NCBI GenBank assembly: GCA_900539155.1
Contig: UQBE01000001.1
Span: 1-64,000, forward strand
DNA length: 64,000 nucleotides
Direction of reading: 5' to 3'
Source of the DNA: an uncultured Porphyromonas sp.
GTDB lineage: Bacteria; Bacteroidota; Bacteroidia; Bacteroidales; Porphyromonadaceae
In this document: positions 32,183 through 40,710 of the stretch, one piece after another
Numbering within the stretch: the stretch's first letter is position 1
Layout: every line of letters starts with the position of its first letter
Position numbers and translations under genes: made by a program
Notes under the pieces: model-generated
The model's database searches: none
What the model was told of the DNA's origin: nothing
Seen by the model: the letters and a program-made list of their open reading frames with translations, nothing else

Positions 32183-35100
32183 TTACTGATTTGCTGAGTC
32201 TGGAAGCATCTCGCCAAGCTGCTGAGCAGTCATCGCCTTGAAGGCCTCCAGCGATCCGCCAAAGGTGGGCAACGCTTGCCGTAGCATCGGCTCATACTCA
32301 GGTAAGAGTTTGCCCCCCCTGCTCATATCTATGCGAAGTAAATCCATCAGTGTGTAGAACGCATAGCGCACCATCGAGTCGTTCCTAAGAGCCGACTGAT
32401 GACGTGGGCTCTGCTGGCTAACCCAGTAGAGGAGCTGTGCCGTGTCTCGATAGAGCGCACGCATGATCTCGTCACCCTGATCCGTCATCTTGGCATTGTA
32501 GTAGGCATCTGCTAGAGCTACGTCCGTCACATCGTAAGGAACCGCCTTAGGCGAGATCACCTCAGCACACTTCGTCAGCACCTTCTTAGCTCGCTCGGTA
32601 TCGCCTTCGTGTAGGAGTGCTTGAGCCAGCGTGGTGAAGACACGAGAGCGGTAGTAGTAAGAGATGTTCCGTCGGATGTTTTCGTCAAAGTAGATGTCTG
32701 GGTCGTTGGCATTGAAGTAGCGATACTTGTTCATCACCAAGTCATACAGACGCTCCACATCTATTTCATAGGGCGTACCCGCTACGGTCGTCGGGTTAAA
32801 GCGCTGCGCCATACCCACATGAGACATATACTGTCTCTGGTTGGCAAAGATATTCTGAGGAGCTGAGGTCACCCACATGATCGGTCTCTGCCACTCCGCT
32901 GCGCCCAGCATATCCAGGACAAAGAGTTGGTCTCTCGTCACAGCCGCTTTGCCCTCCAGGGAGAGCACCATACTCTCAGGCATAGGCAAGCCTTGAAGCT
33001 GCGGGAACTGCTTAGCAACAACTGCCGAGTCAACGGGGAGTAGCACCTTGTCTGTAGGCATCTGCGCCTGCCCCTGAGGAACGATCTGAGTAGCAGTCTT
33101 CATCGCTTGGTCGAAAGGCATCGGCACCTCACTCGTCGGGCGTACCAACGCATAGGAGTTCGTCACAAAGAAGGCCGGAGTCATATACTTATTCGGTATC
33201 GGCTGCGCCTCGTAGCTCTGTCGGAGCATATGCTTACCGTACCACTCCGACTGCAGATAGCTCAGGTTGCCTACCTTGACATCCGTGCGCACACCCTCGA
33301 CCTCCTGGGCATACCATAGGGGGAAGGTATCGTTGTCTCCGAAGCAGAGTAGTACCGCATTAGGATCGCAGCTAATCAAGTAGTTGTAGCCGAAGTCGCT
33401 TGCTAGGACACGCCCCGAACGGTCATGGTCGTCCCAGTTTTCCGAAGCCATCTGTATCGGCACGATCAGCCCTAGTACCGAGACGATTGAGGCGGTCAGT
33501 ACAGGCTTGAGCTTAGCACGGCTCAGCAGCTCGTAAAGGCCTGCCACACCGAAGCCGATCCATATCGCAAAGGCGTAGAAGGAACCCGCGTAGGCATAGT
33601 CTCGTTCACGCGGTTGCCCTGGCGTCTGGTTGATGTAGAGTATGATCGCCAATCCCGTCATAAAGAATAGGACGAGCGTAATCCAAAAGGCTTGCGTCCC
33701 CTTCTTGCGCCTCGTAAGTTGATAGGCAATCCCGAGGAATCCGAGGAGCAGTGGCAAGAGATAGTAAGCGTTTCGCCCCTTGTTGTTGCGTAGCTGATCG
33801 GGAAGGTCCTTAGTACTGCCCAGTGCGATTTGGTCGATAAACGAGTAGCCCGTCAAGACGCCTCCCTTGAGCATACCGCCATCGCCCTGCAGGTCGTTCT
33901 GGCGGCCGATGAAGTTCCAACCGAAGTAACGCCAGTACATATAGTTCACCTGATAGCGCAGGAGGTACTTCAGGTTGTCCGCTATCGAGGGCTTGGACAT
34001 ATCATTAGGATTACGATCTATCCAAGCATTGTACCCGCTTATATGCTCCGGTTGCGGTGAGTACATACGGGGGAATAGCATCTTACTCTCCTCGGCATAC
34101 TTGACCTCCGGCTGGCTGTATATTTTGACATATTCGTCGGGTTCGTTGGGATTACTCTTCACCTTAGGCGCATAGACCGGCTTACCCTCCTCCATGGCAA
34201 TAGGACGCGCCACGTAGGTAGCACTGTATAGATGCGGGATAGCACCATACTGCTCACGGTTGATGTAACTCTTGATGGCGAGCGCCGTGTTCGGTTCATT
34301 CTGATTCATCGGCGTACCTGCGAGTGAACGCACGAGGATGACCCCGTAGGAGCTGAACCCAATCATGATAACCAGCATACACATCTGCGCTGTGTGCAGG
34401 AGTCGTAGGGAGACCTTTTTGTTGTGAAAGAGGTAGATAGCCAGTACGACTGTCACAATAATGCCCACCCCGAGCGCACCTCCGAAGTAGGGGATGCCGA
34501 TTAAGCACCACGAGAGTAGGAACGAGCTGATGATTAGCTTGCGACCACGCTCGCCTCGCCGATAGAGCGTGAGCGAACCGACCAGCACCGCCATAAGAAC
34601 CAGTAGGTAGATGTAGAAACCACTATTATACGGCAACTTCAGTCCATTGACCACCCAGCGGTCTATCGTTCCGCCGAAGGCGACGACACCCTGCATGATG
34701 CCAAACATGATGACTGCTATCAAGAGGAAGGATAGTATCAGAGTCTTCACAATCCCCCAGGGGGAGAGCTTATCATGCTTACAGAAGTAGTATATGAGTG
34801 CCATCGCCGGGATGCAGAGCAGGTTGAGCATGTGCACCCCGATGCTTAGTCCCATCACGTAGGCGATCAGGACGATCCAGCGGTCGGAGCGAGCATTGTC
34901 TGCACGGTCGCTCCACTTGAGCATCAGCCAGAAGACCAGCGCCGTGAGGAAGGAGCTAAAGGCGTACACTTCGCTCTCCACAGCACTGTACCAGAAAGTG
35001 TCCGTAAAGGTATAGAGCAACGCTCCCACCAGTCCAGAACCCATGATTAGGATAGTCTGTGCCAAGGTAGGTACAGGCGTCACCCCCTCGGGAACCAGTT

Positions 35101-35455
35101 GCTTAGCACAAGGCGAAGCACCCGGTAGCACTACACGGCGCACCAGATGAGTGATGGTCCAGAAGAGTAGCAGTATCGTCCCCGCACTGAGTAGACCACT
35201 CAGTGCATTGGTGTACAGTCCCGCCAGTTCAGGCGTAGGTGCTAGGTGAGCAGCGACATTGTACACGAGCATGTAGATAGGTGCCCCAGGTGGGTGCCCC
35301 ACCTCCAGCTTGAAGGCTGATAAGATAAACTCGGGGCAGTCCCACAGGCTCGCTGAGGGACCGATGGTCATCAGGTAGACCACCGCTGCGATGACGAAGG
35401 TCACCCAGCCCACCACATTGTTCAGAAGATTGTACAGTCGCCAGTTCTGTTGCAT
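32183..35455 (-). CDS. DUF2723 multi-pass membrane protein (GT-C-like)
   Basis: A 1090-residue protein. The N-terminal region (about 1-270) is a DUF2723 domain opening with VAAVVYLMTIGPSASLWDCPEFI and a KLEVGHPPGAPIYML loop; acidic residues in the first periplasmic loop are typical of GT-C glycosyltransferases. About 12-13 membrane helices span residues 1 to 660. The C-terminal ~400 residues are soluble, include GDNDTFPLWYAQEVEGVR, and end in helical TPR-like units. In Bacteroidota these proteins are thought to transfer sugars onto exported proteins; that is family-level inference and the substrate here is unknown. Promoter-like -7 box at 35489-35496. Confidence 0.82.
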   Translation of the reverse strand: MQQNWRLYNLLNNVVGWVTFVIAAVVYLMTIGPSASLWDCPEFILSAFKLEVGHPPGAPIYMLVYNVAAHLAPTPELAGLYTNALSGLLSAGTILLLFWTITHLVRRVVLPGASPCAKQLVPEGVTPVPTLAQTILIMGSGLVGALLYTFTDTFWYSAVESEVYAFSSFLTALVFWLMLKWSDRADNARSDRWIVLIAYVMGLSIGVHMLNLLCIPAMALIYYFCKHDKLSPWGIVKTLILSFLLIAVIMFGIMQGVVAFGGTIDRWVVNGLKLPYNSGFYIYLLVLMAVLVGSLTLYRRGERGRKLIISSFLLSWCLIGIPYFGGALGVGIIVTVVLAIYLFHNKKVSLRLLHTAQMCMLVIMIGFSSYGVILVRSLAGTPMNQNEPNTALAIKSYINREQYGAIPHLYSATYVARPIAMEEGKPVYAPKVKSNPNEPDEYVKIYSQPEVKYAEESKMLFPRMYSPQPEHISGYNAWIDRNPNDMSKPSIADNLKYLLRYQVNYMYWRYFGWNFIGRQNDLQGDGGMLKGGVLTGYSFIDQIALGSTKDLPDQLRNNKGRNAYYLLPLLLGFLGIAYQLTRRKKGTQAFWITLVLFFMTGLAIILYINQTPGQPRERDYAYAGSFYAFAIWIGFGVAGLYELLSRAKLKPVLTASIVSVLGLIVPIQMASENWDDHDRSGRVLASDFGYNYLISCDPNAVLLCFGDNDTFPLWYAQEVEGVRTDVKVGNLSYLQSEWYGKHMLRQSYEAQPIPNKYMTPAFFVTNSYALVRPTSEVPMPFDQAMKTATQIVPQGQAQMPTDKVLLPVDSAVVAKQFPQLQGLPMPESMVLSLEGKAAVTRDQLFVLDMLGAAEWQRPIMWVTSAPQNIFANQRQYMSHVGMAQRFNPTTVAGTPYEIDVERLYDLVMNKYRYFNANDPDIYFDENIRRNISYYYRSRVFTTLAQALLHEGDTERAKKVLTKCAEVISPKAVPYDVTDVALADAYYNAKMTDQGDEIMRALYRDTAQLLYWVSQQSPRHQSALRNDSMVRYAFYTLMDLLRIDMSRGGKLLPEYEPMLRQALPTFGGSLEAFKAMTAQQLGEMLPDSANQ

Positions 35456-35488
35456 ATCTTATTGGTCAAGGTATCGTATATATGAGGA

Positions 35489-35496
35489 CAAAGATA
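35489..35496 (-). promoter_or_regulatory. Candidate -7 box for the DUF2723-gpmA-lpdA-panE run
   Basis: CAAAGATA (TATCTTTG on the minus strand), 33 bases before the DUF2723 start; a heptanucleotide tract lies directly upstream where a -33 box would be. Confidence 0.5.
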
Positions 35497-35503
35497 CGAA
35501 AAT

Positions 35504-35592
35504 AGAGGTTAGAGATTAGAAGTTAGAGATTAGACTCTAGAGGCACTAGCCTCGCCCCTCTAACCTCTAATCTCTAACTTCTAATCTCTACT
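35504..35592. repeat. Inverted pair of heptanucleotide tracts, possible terminator
   Basis: A run of AGAGGTTAGAGATTAGAAG type at 35504-35537 faces the complementary TCTAATCTCTAACTTCTAAT type at about 35557-35587, giving arms of about 25 bases around a loop with CTCTAGAGGCACTAGCC. It sits just past the stop of the YeiH gene and upstream of DUF2723, so it may end transcription. Confidence 0.7.
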
Positions 35593-35594
35593 CT

Positions 35595-36650
35595 CTACCC
35601 TATCAGGCGGATCAGGCAGTAACCTCCGATGGTGAGCCACAGATAGAGCGCACCTGCGAGGAGGAAGGGCTTGCCACCAGCCTGCTTGAAGCGGGCAAAC
35701 GAGGCGTCGCTACCAAGTGCTGCCATAGCCATACAGAGCCCGAAGTCGTCCGCCCAGCGAATGCCTCCACAGATATCGTTATAGAGCGTGGTTAGTTCCT
35801 GCTGCTCAGCAAGGTAGCCGATGAGCGTATTGACACATATCATAATGAGGAACCAAATGGCAAACCAAGGTATCGACACTTTGCGCTGTACCGTCTCTCC
35901 GCCACGCCTGCCACGATGCAGGACGGAGGTGAGGATGAGGAGGAAGGGGGCCAGGAGGATCACTCGGATCATCTTCGTGATGGTTGCCGTGGCTGCAATA
36001 GTCTCTCCCATAGCACCACCAGCTCCTGCGACGTGTGCCACCTCGTGGAGCGTACCCCCAGTGTAGATAGCCATCTGATGCTCCGTCAGCCCGAGCCATC
36101 CTGCCTGATACATAAGTGGATAGATGAACATGCTGAGCGTGCCGAAGAGCACCACCGTAGCGACGGCTACAACCGTCTTCTCCGAGCTGGCTCCCAGCAC
36201 AGGTTCGGTGCCTAGCACAGCCGCAGCACCGCAGATAGCACTGCCCGAAGCGGTGAGGATAGCTGTGTCGCGATCCATCTTGAGCCAGCGACCTATGAGT
36301 ACCCCGAGGAGGATGACCGAGGTGACGATGATGATATCATATACAAAAGCCGTAAGACCAGCCTCCTGGATATCTGTCAGCGTAAGGCGAAAAGCGTAGA
36401 AGACGATTGCCAAGCGTAGGATACGCTTTGACGAAAAAGCAAGCCCTGGTACCCAAGCGGGGTTGAGCTTGTGCCGTAGCGTATTGGCATAAATCATGCC
36501 TATCAGGACGCTAATGATGAGGGGTGAGATGCGGAGTGTCTCCTTAAAGAGTGGTAGCTGCGCTAGTAGTACAGCTATGCCAGCGAAGGCTGCCATCAGA
36601 AGTAGCCCACACCAGAAGCCTCGGGTGGGGCGTGAGATTGCTTTTGTCAT
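35595..36650 (-). CDS. YeiH-family putative sulfate exporter (UPF0324)
   Basis: A 351-residue integral membrane protein with about 10-11 helices. The segment LTASGSAICGAAAVLGTEPVLGA, containing the conserved GSAICGAAA run, and TGGTLHEVAHVAGAGGAMG are signatures of the YeiH/PSE family. The physiological substrate is not firmly established; sulfonate or sulfate has been proposed for relatives. Followed on the minus strand by a palindromic repeat and paired with the LysE-type gene (36687), 36 bases apart. Confidence 0.85.
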   Translation of the reverse strand: MTKAISRPTRGFWCGLLLMAAFAGIAVLLAQLPLFKETLRISPLIISVLIGMIYANTLRHKLNPAWVPGLAFSSKRILRLAIVFYAFRLTLTDIQEAGLTAFVYDIIIVTSVILLGVLIGRWLKMDRDTAILTASGSAICGAAAVLGTEPVLGASSEKTVVAVATVVLFGTLSMFIYPLMYQAGWLGLTEHQMAIYTGGTLHEVAHVAGAGGAMGETIAATATITKMIRVILLAPFLLILTSVLHRGRRGGETVQRKVSIPWFAIWFLIMICVNTLIGYLAEQQELTTLYNDICGGIRWADDFGLCMAMAALGSDASFARFKQAGGKPFLLAGALYLWLTIGGYCLIRLIG

Positions 36651-36686
36651 AGATATATAATAAGGTATAGGTCCAGTCGTGACTGC

Positions 36687-37340
36687 TTACAAGGCGACAA
36701 ATGTATAGACTAGCGAGACAATGGCTATCACGGCAAAGACGAGCGCAAAGATGCGGTTGAAGATGCGTAGATTGCGCTGACTGACTAAGTCTCGAAGTTG
36801 AGTCGCTATGTAGGTTATAAAGAGCCACCATATCAGAGCTCCCAAGGCGATGGAAATAAGCCCGAGTGCAAACATCCCGTAGGGTGGCTCACCGAGCGGG
36901 TAGACGAAGTTGAATTGGCTGAAGAGAACTACGTAGACCGGTACAATGAGGAGATTAGGGATAGTCAGCAGGAATCCACTTCCTAGGTGGGAGAGGTTGC
37001 GCTGATTAATCTGCCCAGCGACACGTTGCGACACGCCTAGCCGTGGAGTGCTGAAGTATAGATACACAGCAAAGGCTAGAAAGAGCATGCTTGCTACGAT
37101 GCGGAGTGCGGTCTCGTTGTGGTCTATATAGTCAAGCATAATCCCAGTAAAGAGGTAAGTCACAATGGCGTAGACGAGGTCTCCCAGTGTGGCTCCTATA
37201 CCTGTGATGACCCCTGCACGTCGCCCCTGCTCGAGGGCTCGTCGTAAGCAGAGAATCCCCGCGGGTCCCATAGGGGCGGAGATACAAAGACCGATGATGA
37301 TCCCTCCAAATAGCTGTAGTATATACTCTAAGATTAACAT
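36687..37340 (-). CDS. LysE/RhtB-family exporter
   Basis: A 217-residue, six-helix membrane protein. The N-terminal segment GLCISAPMGPAGILCLRRALEQGRRAGVITGIGATLGD is the LysE-family signature (xxPGPxxxxxxxxxxxxGxxxGxxxxxGxxxGD form, here SAPMGPAGI...GATLGD). The family exports basic amino acids, threonine, homoserine or other small solutes; the substrate here is unknown. It leads the unit that includes the YeiH gene; -7 box at 37400-37407. Confidence 0.82.
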   Translation of the reverse strand: MLILEYILQLFGGIIIGLCISAPMGPAGILCLRRALEQGRRAGVITGIGATLGDLVYAIVTYLFTGIMLDYIDHNETALRIVASMLFLAFAVYLYFSTPRLGVSQRVAGQINQRNLSHLGSGFLLTIPNLLIVPVYVVLFSQFNFVYPLGEPPYGMFALGLISIALGALIWWLFITYIATQLRDLVSQRNLRIFNRIFALVFAVIAIVSLVYTFVAL

Positions 37341-37399
37341 GTAGCTGCAGAATCAGAAGGGGAGCCCTCAAAGGGGGGGACTCCCTATCTACTTCTGTG

Positions 37400-37407
37400 C
37401 AAAGATA
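37400..37407 (-). promoter_or_regulatory. Candidate -7 box of the LysE-YeiH unit
   Basis: CAAAGATA (TATCTTTG on the minus strand), 60 bases before the 37340 start. No -33 TTTG at normal spacing. Confidence 0.5.
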
Positions 37408-37470
37408 CAAAAAGGCAAGTTTAGCGACTGTCCCCGTGCGGGAGGGGACAGGGCTAACGCATTATATACA

Positions 37471-37645
37471 GAGACTGTTGCAAAAGTCAACAGTCTCACA
37501 ATCTTGCAAGCAAGATTGTCTAGACTTTGCAGAAAGGATGAAGCGCAAGGCGCTGAGGGTGAGGTCTGAAGGGAGCATACCTCCGTATGTGACCGAAGCC
37601 GAATCCCGAAAGCAACACAGCGATTCGCCCTTATGCAACAGTCTC
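37471..37645. mobile_element. 175-bp MITE-like element, copy 2, with 5-bp target duplication
   Basis: Same length as the copy at 14139-14313 with about five differences. Two of these are adjacent and swap the loop of an internal hairpin (AA here, TT there), leaving the stem intact. It is flanked by ATACA on both sides (37466-37470 and 37646-37650), and the homologous site in copy A of the ~81-bp element lacks the insertion. Confidence 0.92.
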
Positions 37646-37717
37646 ATACAGTGAGCTCATCTATCTCTCTATCCCTCGCTGGTCGTCATATGTAGCTCCT
37701 GACAGAGCGATGATGAT

Positions 37718-37744
37718 GAGACTGTTGACTTTTGCAACAGTCTT
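37718..37744. mobile_element. 27-bp palindromic mini-element with 5-bp target duplication
   Basis: A 27-bp palindrome (GAGACTGTTG...CAACAGTCTT) flanked by ATGAT on both sides (37713-37717 and 37745-37749). Its sequence is the reverse complement, with one end substitution, of the first 27 bases of the 175-bp element lying 73 bases away. Confidence 0.82.
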
Positions 37745-37779
37745 ATGATGCTCAACCCTGGCACTATGTCGGGGGGAAA

Positions 37780-37953
37780 CGGATTTCCACGTGGATATTT
37801 CAAAATCTCCACGTGGAGAATTTTTATTTTCCACGTGGAGAAGAAAAAATTCCTCGGAGGAATCAAATGAAACTTCGGAGGAAATGAATCACGCCCACGT
37901 GGAAAATAAAAAATATCCACGTGGAGATTTGAGATTCTCCACGTGGATATTCG
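37780..37953 (-). repeat. Triple-hairpin CCACGTGG element, copy 3
   Basis: Full 174-bp copy in the opposite orientation to the one at 60468. It has the same order of hairpins; the central arms TTTTTATTTTCCACGTGG and complement are at about 37810-37827 and 37895-37912. It lies between divergent genes (LysE at 37340 minus and the lipoprotein at 38101 plus). Confidence 0.88.
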
Positions 37954-37966
37954 ATAAAGGAGGAAA

Positions 37967-38010
37967 ATTAGAGATTAGAGGTTAGAGATTAGAAGTTAGA
38001 GCTTAGAGGA
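37967..38010. repeat. Heptanucleotide TTAGAGA tract
   Basis: Six units of TTAGAGA/TTAGAGG/TTAGAAG type, starting 14 bases after the hairpin-1 end of the triple-hairpin element, the same relative place as at 21880 and 60420. Confidence 0.8.
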
Positions 38011-38038
38011 GTCGTGAGATAGCGAGTGGGTGTAGGGC

Positions 38039-38070
38039 TTTGCATTTCAGGGGAAAAAGCGCTACCTTAG
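38039..38070 (+). promoter_or_regulatory. Candidate promoter of the 38101 lipoprotein gene
   Basis: TTTG (38039-38042), 20 bases, then TACCTTAG (38063-38070), close to TAnnTTTG; about 30 bases before the start codon. Confidence 0.45.
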
Positions 38071-38100
38071 AGGCCTAAATCTATTAGCAATTCAACAACT

Positions 38101-38544
38101 ATGAGAAAAGAACAATTGATCCGCATCTGCCTAGCTCTGTTGCTAGCTAGTGCCACCCTGACACTTAGCTCCTGCCGGAAGGAGCAGAACCCTAAAGACA
38201 AAGACCCCAAGGTCGCACTTGTCAACACACGCTGGCAATTGGTTACCGAGATCCAAGGATTTGACCTTGGCGATGATAGTGGCGAAGTGTCTGGCGAACT
38301 TACCTTTACCTCCTCATCGGAGGGCGAGCTTGCCTTAGGTATCAAGGGACTGAAGCTCACCTTCTCGCTGACTTATAGCTATGATGCTACCCAAAAGGCT
38401 TACATTGCCACGACAAAGGTGGGGAATGAGACCCAACAATCCCTGATGAAAGTAAATTGGGACACCAAGATTCTGACGGTCTATGAGGTGGAAAATGGTG
38501 TCGCCTCACCGAAGCCTGAGATGTTTTTCAGACTTATCCAGTAG
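38101..38544 (+). CDS. Hypothetical lipoprotein (lipocalin-like)
   Basis: A 147-residue predicted lipoprotein (MRKEQLIRICLALLLASATLTLSSC, Cys25). The mature part (TRWQLVTEIQGFDLGDDSGEVSGELTFTSSSEGELAL...WDTKILTVYEVENG) reads as a run of beta strands with an early TRWQL motif, as in small Bacteroidota lipocalin-like lipoproteins. It is isolated on the plus strand between the repeat nest and the corrinoid cluster. Function unknown. Confidence 0.65.
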   Translation: MRKEQLIRICLALLLASATLTLSSCRKEQNPKDKDPKVALVNTRWQLVTEIQGFDLGDDSGEVSGELTFTSSSEGELALGIKGLKLTFSLTYSYDATQKAYIATTKVGNETQQSLMKVNWDTKILTVYEVENGVASPKPEMFFRLIQ

Positions 38545-38649
38545 CCCGCTCTGAGGCACGATGTGTCTCAAGGGCATACGATACAAATAGCGTCTTACGA
38601 CAATAGTACGAGGGACAGGACTCTAAACGGGAGGACTGCCCCTTTTCTT

Positions 38650-38669
38650 GAGACTTTTGCGACAGTCTT
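38650..38669. mobile_element. Degenerate mini-element
   Basis: A shortened copy of the 27-bp palindrome (GAGACTTTTGCGACAGTCTT), with TTCTT before it and CTCTT after it (4 of 5 bases match). It lies in the 230-base gap between the 38101 gene and cbiB. Confidence 0.5.
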
Positions 38670-38775
38670 CTCTTATCTCTGCGAGCTGGAGGTCGTCGGA
38701 GAGACTAGGGGAGAGGGGAGTGAGCGTTGCGACTAAAAGGGTAGCGATTGTGCGCTCTAGCTGACATTGACTCCC

Positions 38776-39690
38776 TTAGACAAGGAGGTAGCGGAGGAGG
38801 ACGAGCGCACTAGCGAGGAGGGTGACAGCAATGACGATGAGGATGGTGTGGTGCAAGCTTCTTGCAGTGACGGGGTGGATGGGGGCACCGATGTAAGGCT
38901 TCTCGACGAGTAGTCCGTGGTAGATATTAGGACCGCCAAACTGTACCCCAAGGATGCCCGCAAGAGCAGACTCGGGGTAGCCTGAATTGGGGCTGGCGTG
39001 CTTGCGGGCATCTCGCCATACGGTGCGGAAGGCGCGCTTACTGGGTGCGGCGAGGAGCATGAGTAGGGCGGTGAGACGTGCTGGGATATAGTTCGCTATA
39101 TCGTCAAGGATGCGCGCAGAAAAGAAACCAAACGCCTTATATCTCTGATCCTTATAGCCAATCATTGAGTCAAGCGTGTTAATCATCTTGTAAGCCATCA
39201 TCAGGGGGACGCCACCGAGTGCGTAATAGAAGAGGGGGGCTATAACTCCGTCCGAGAGGTTCTCAGCGAGGGTCTCTAAAACTGCTGTCCGGATCTGCGC
39301 GAAGGAGAGCTGCGAAGTGTCGCGCCCTACGATCCACGAGAGCCGTTGCCGTGCGCCTTCTAGGTCATCGGCTGCGACAAACTTCTCAACGGCTAGGGCT
39401 TCTCCGATGAGGCTACGGGGACAGATGGCGAAGAAGAAAAAGACCGTTTGCCAGACGAGTAGGATATAGTGGTGATTCGCTAGAAGCCATTCGGCAAAAA
39501 AGAAAAAGCCCCATACACCCAGCACGAGGGATAGAGCGAGGAGGGTGCCTTTTGCCTTCTGGTGTGGAGGATGGTTGAGCCACCGCTCGCCGACTGCGAT
39601 GAGCTTGCCAAAGAGTCGTATGGGGTGCAGAGACCAGCGAGGGTCACCTAAGAGAAGGTCGAGGAGTAGTCCGAAGAGTAGCGGATACAT
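38776..39690 (-). CDS. cbiB: Adenosylcobinamide-phosphate synthase
   Basis: A 304-residue membrane protein that attaches the aminopropanol(-phosphate) arm to adenosylcobyric acid. The LLLDLLLGDPRWSLHPIRLFG start, the VGRDTSQL motif with ETLAENLSDGVIAPLFYYALGG, and the DARKHASPNSGYPESALAGILGV segment are the family signature. It is the last gene of the corrinoid cluster and works with the CobD-like aminotransferase encoded just upstream (39697). Confidence 0.95.
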   Translation of the reverse strand: MYPLLFGLLLDLLLGDPRWSLHPIRLFGKLIAVGERWLNHPPHQKAKGTLLALSLVLGVWGFFFFAEWLLANHHYILLVWQTVFFFFAICPRSLIGEALAVEKFVAADDLEGARQRLSWIVGRDTSQLSFAQIRTAVLETLAENLSDGVIAPLFYYALGGVPLMMAYKMINTLDSMIGYKDQRYKAFGFFSARILDDIANYIPARLTALLMLLAAPSKRAFRTVWRDARKHASPNSGYPESALAGILGVQFGGPNIYHGLLVEKPYIGAPIHPVTARSLHHTILIVIAVTLLASALVLLRYLLV

Positions 39691-39696
39691 AAGGTA

Positions 39697-40710
39697 CTAA
39701 AGCTTGGAGAGCCCACGGAGCAGTGCTTGGCACGCCTCGGGGGACTGTACGGAGAGGCGGAAGTGTCGGGGGGTGAGAGCGCGAAAGTTGTCCGCATTGC
39801 GGATTAAGATGCCCTGCTGGGTGACGAGTTCCTCTTTGAGCTGAGCAGCGGTGCCAGTGGCAAGCTGAGCAAGGAAGTAAGGCGTGGGGCTGGGGGTGAT
39901 AGAGATGCTCCCGGTACACTCTGTAATGCACTCGGCAAGGTGACGCGACTCTGCGACAAGGCCGACGGCATCGGGCAACAGGCGATCGTAGTTATGACAG
40001 ATGTAACGACCCGCTTCGAGCGCAAGGGCATTGACGCTCCAGGGCGAGCGGAGTGGCTCTAGGCGCCTCAGCAGGGCAGGATGTGCTACAAGGTATCCGA
40101 GACGGATGCCAGGCAGTGCAAAGCTCTTGGTCAGGGAGCGTGCGAGGATGAGGTTCGGATGGCGGGGTAGTTCGCAAAGCAGAGAGACTGGCTCGTCACA
40201 GAGCTCGGCATAAGCCTCGTCGACGATTACATAGCTCTCGGGATGGCGGGAGCAGTATCCTAGGATTTGCTCTCGATGTCGTATCTCTCCGTCGGGATTG
40301 TTGGGGAGTGCAGTCCAGAGGAGTTGGGCAGGCTCGCTGACACGCTCGATATCTCGTGTCGGAATGTATGTAATCTGGTGGCGGAAGAGCTGGCAAGCGT
40401 CTTCATACTCGGCGAAGGAGGGTACGGTGATGAGTGTTCGTCCACCTGCAAAGAGATGCGCTAGGAGGTAGAAAGCTTCGGTCGAACCATTGGTCACGAC
40501 AATCCATTCGGGCTCTAAGTGCCACCGGTCGGCTAGTAGCTTTCTCAGCTCCGTCGCGTTGGGGTCTGGGTAGTGCGAGAGGCATTCGAGCCGACTGGAG
40601 AGATAATCGATGATCTCCGCGGCGTGGTTTCGGTACGGCACGTTGCTAGAGAAGTCGTGACGGACGACCTCTCCGTAGCGGTACCGATCATCTCCGTGTC
40701 CTGTAATCAT
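39697..40710 (-). CDS. cobD: CobD-like aminotransferase-fold threonine-phosphate decarboxylase
   Basis: A 337-residue PLP-dependent class I/II aminotransferase-fold protein. The PLP-lysine is in ARSLTKSFALPGIRLGYL, and the NGSTEAFYLLAHLF, NPDGEIRHREQILGY and DEAYAELC segments are typical of the HisC/CobD group. In this cluster, beside cbiB and cbiP, it should make (R)-1-amino-2-propanol phosphate from threonine phosphate. A HisC-type role is less likely given context. It overlaps cbiP by 4 bases (ATGA). The gene name follows the Salmonella convention. Confidence 0.87.
   Translation of the reverse strand: MITGHGDDRYRYGEVVRHDFSSNVPYRNHAAEIIDYLSSRLECLSHYPDPNATELRKLLADRWHLEPEWIVVTNGSTEAFYLLAHLFAGGRTLITVPSFAEYEDACQLFRHQITYIPTRDIERVSEPAQLLWTALPNNPDGEIRHREQILGYCSRHPESYVIVDEAYAELCDEPVSLLCELPRHPNLILARSLTKSFALPGIRLGYLVAHPALLRRLEPLRSPWSVNALALEAGRYICHNYDRLLPDAVGLVAESRHLAECITECTGSISITPSPTPYFLAQLATGTAAQLKEELVTQQGILIRNADNFRALTPRHFRLSVQSPEACQALLRGLSKL

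Larger units (their letters stand above)
37455..37752. repeat. ~81-bp inverted-repeat element, copy C, invaded by two mobile elements
   Basis: After removal of the 175-bp element (37471-37645) and the 27-bp element (37718-37744), each with one target copy, the remaining sequence aligns with copy A (171-251) in reverse: TAACGCATTATATA start, CTCGCTGGTCG core, CAGAGCGAT end. The right terminus is less clear. The 760-base gap 37341-38100 is filled by this nest, the triple-hairpin element, a heptamer tract and promoters. Confidence 0.75.

Noticed and set aside
40707..40710. A possible frameshift between cbiP and the CobD-like gene
   Set aside because: The 4-base ATGA overlap is a normal translational coupling; both proteins are full length.
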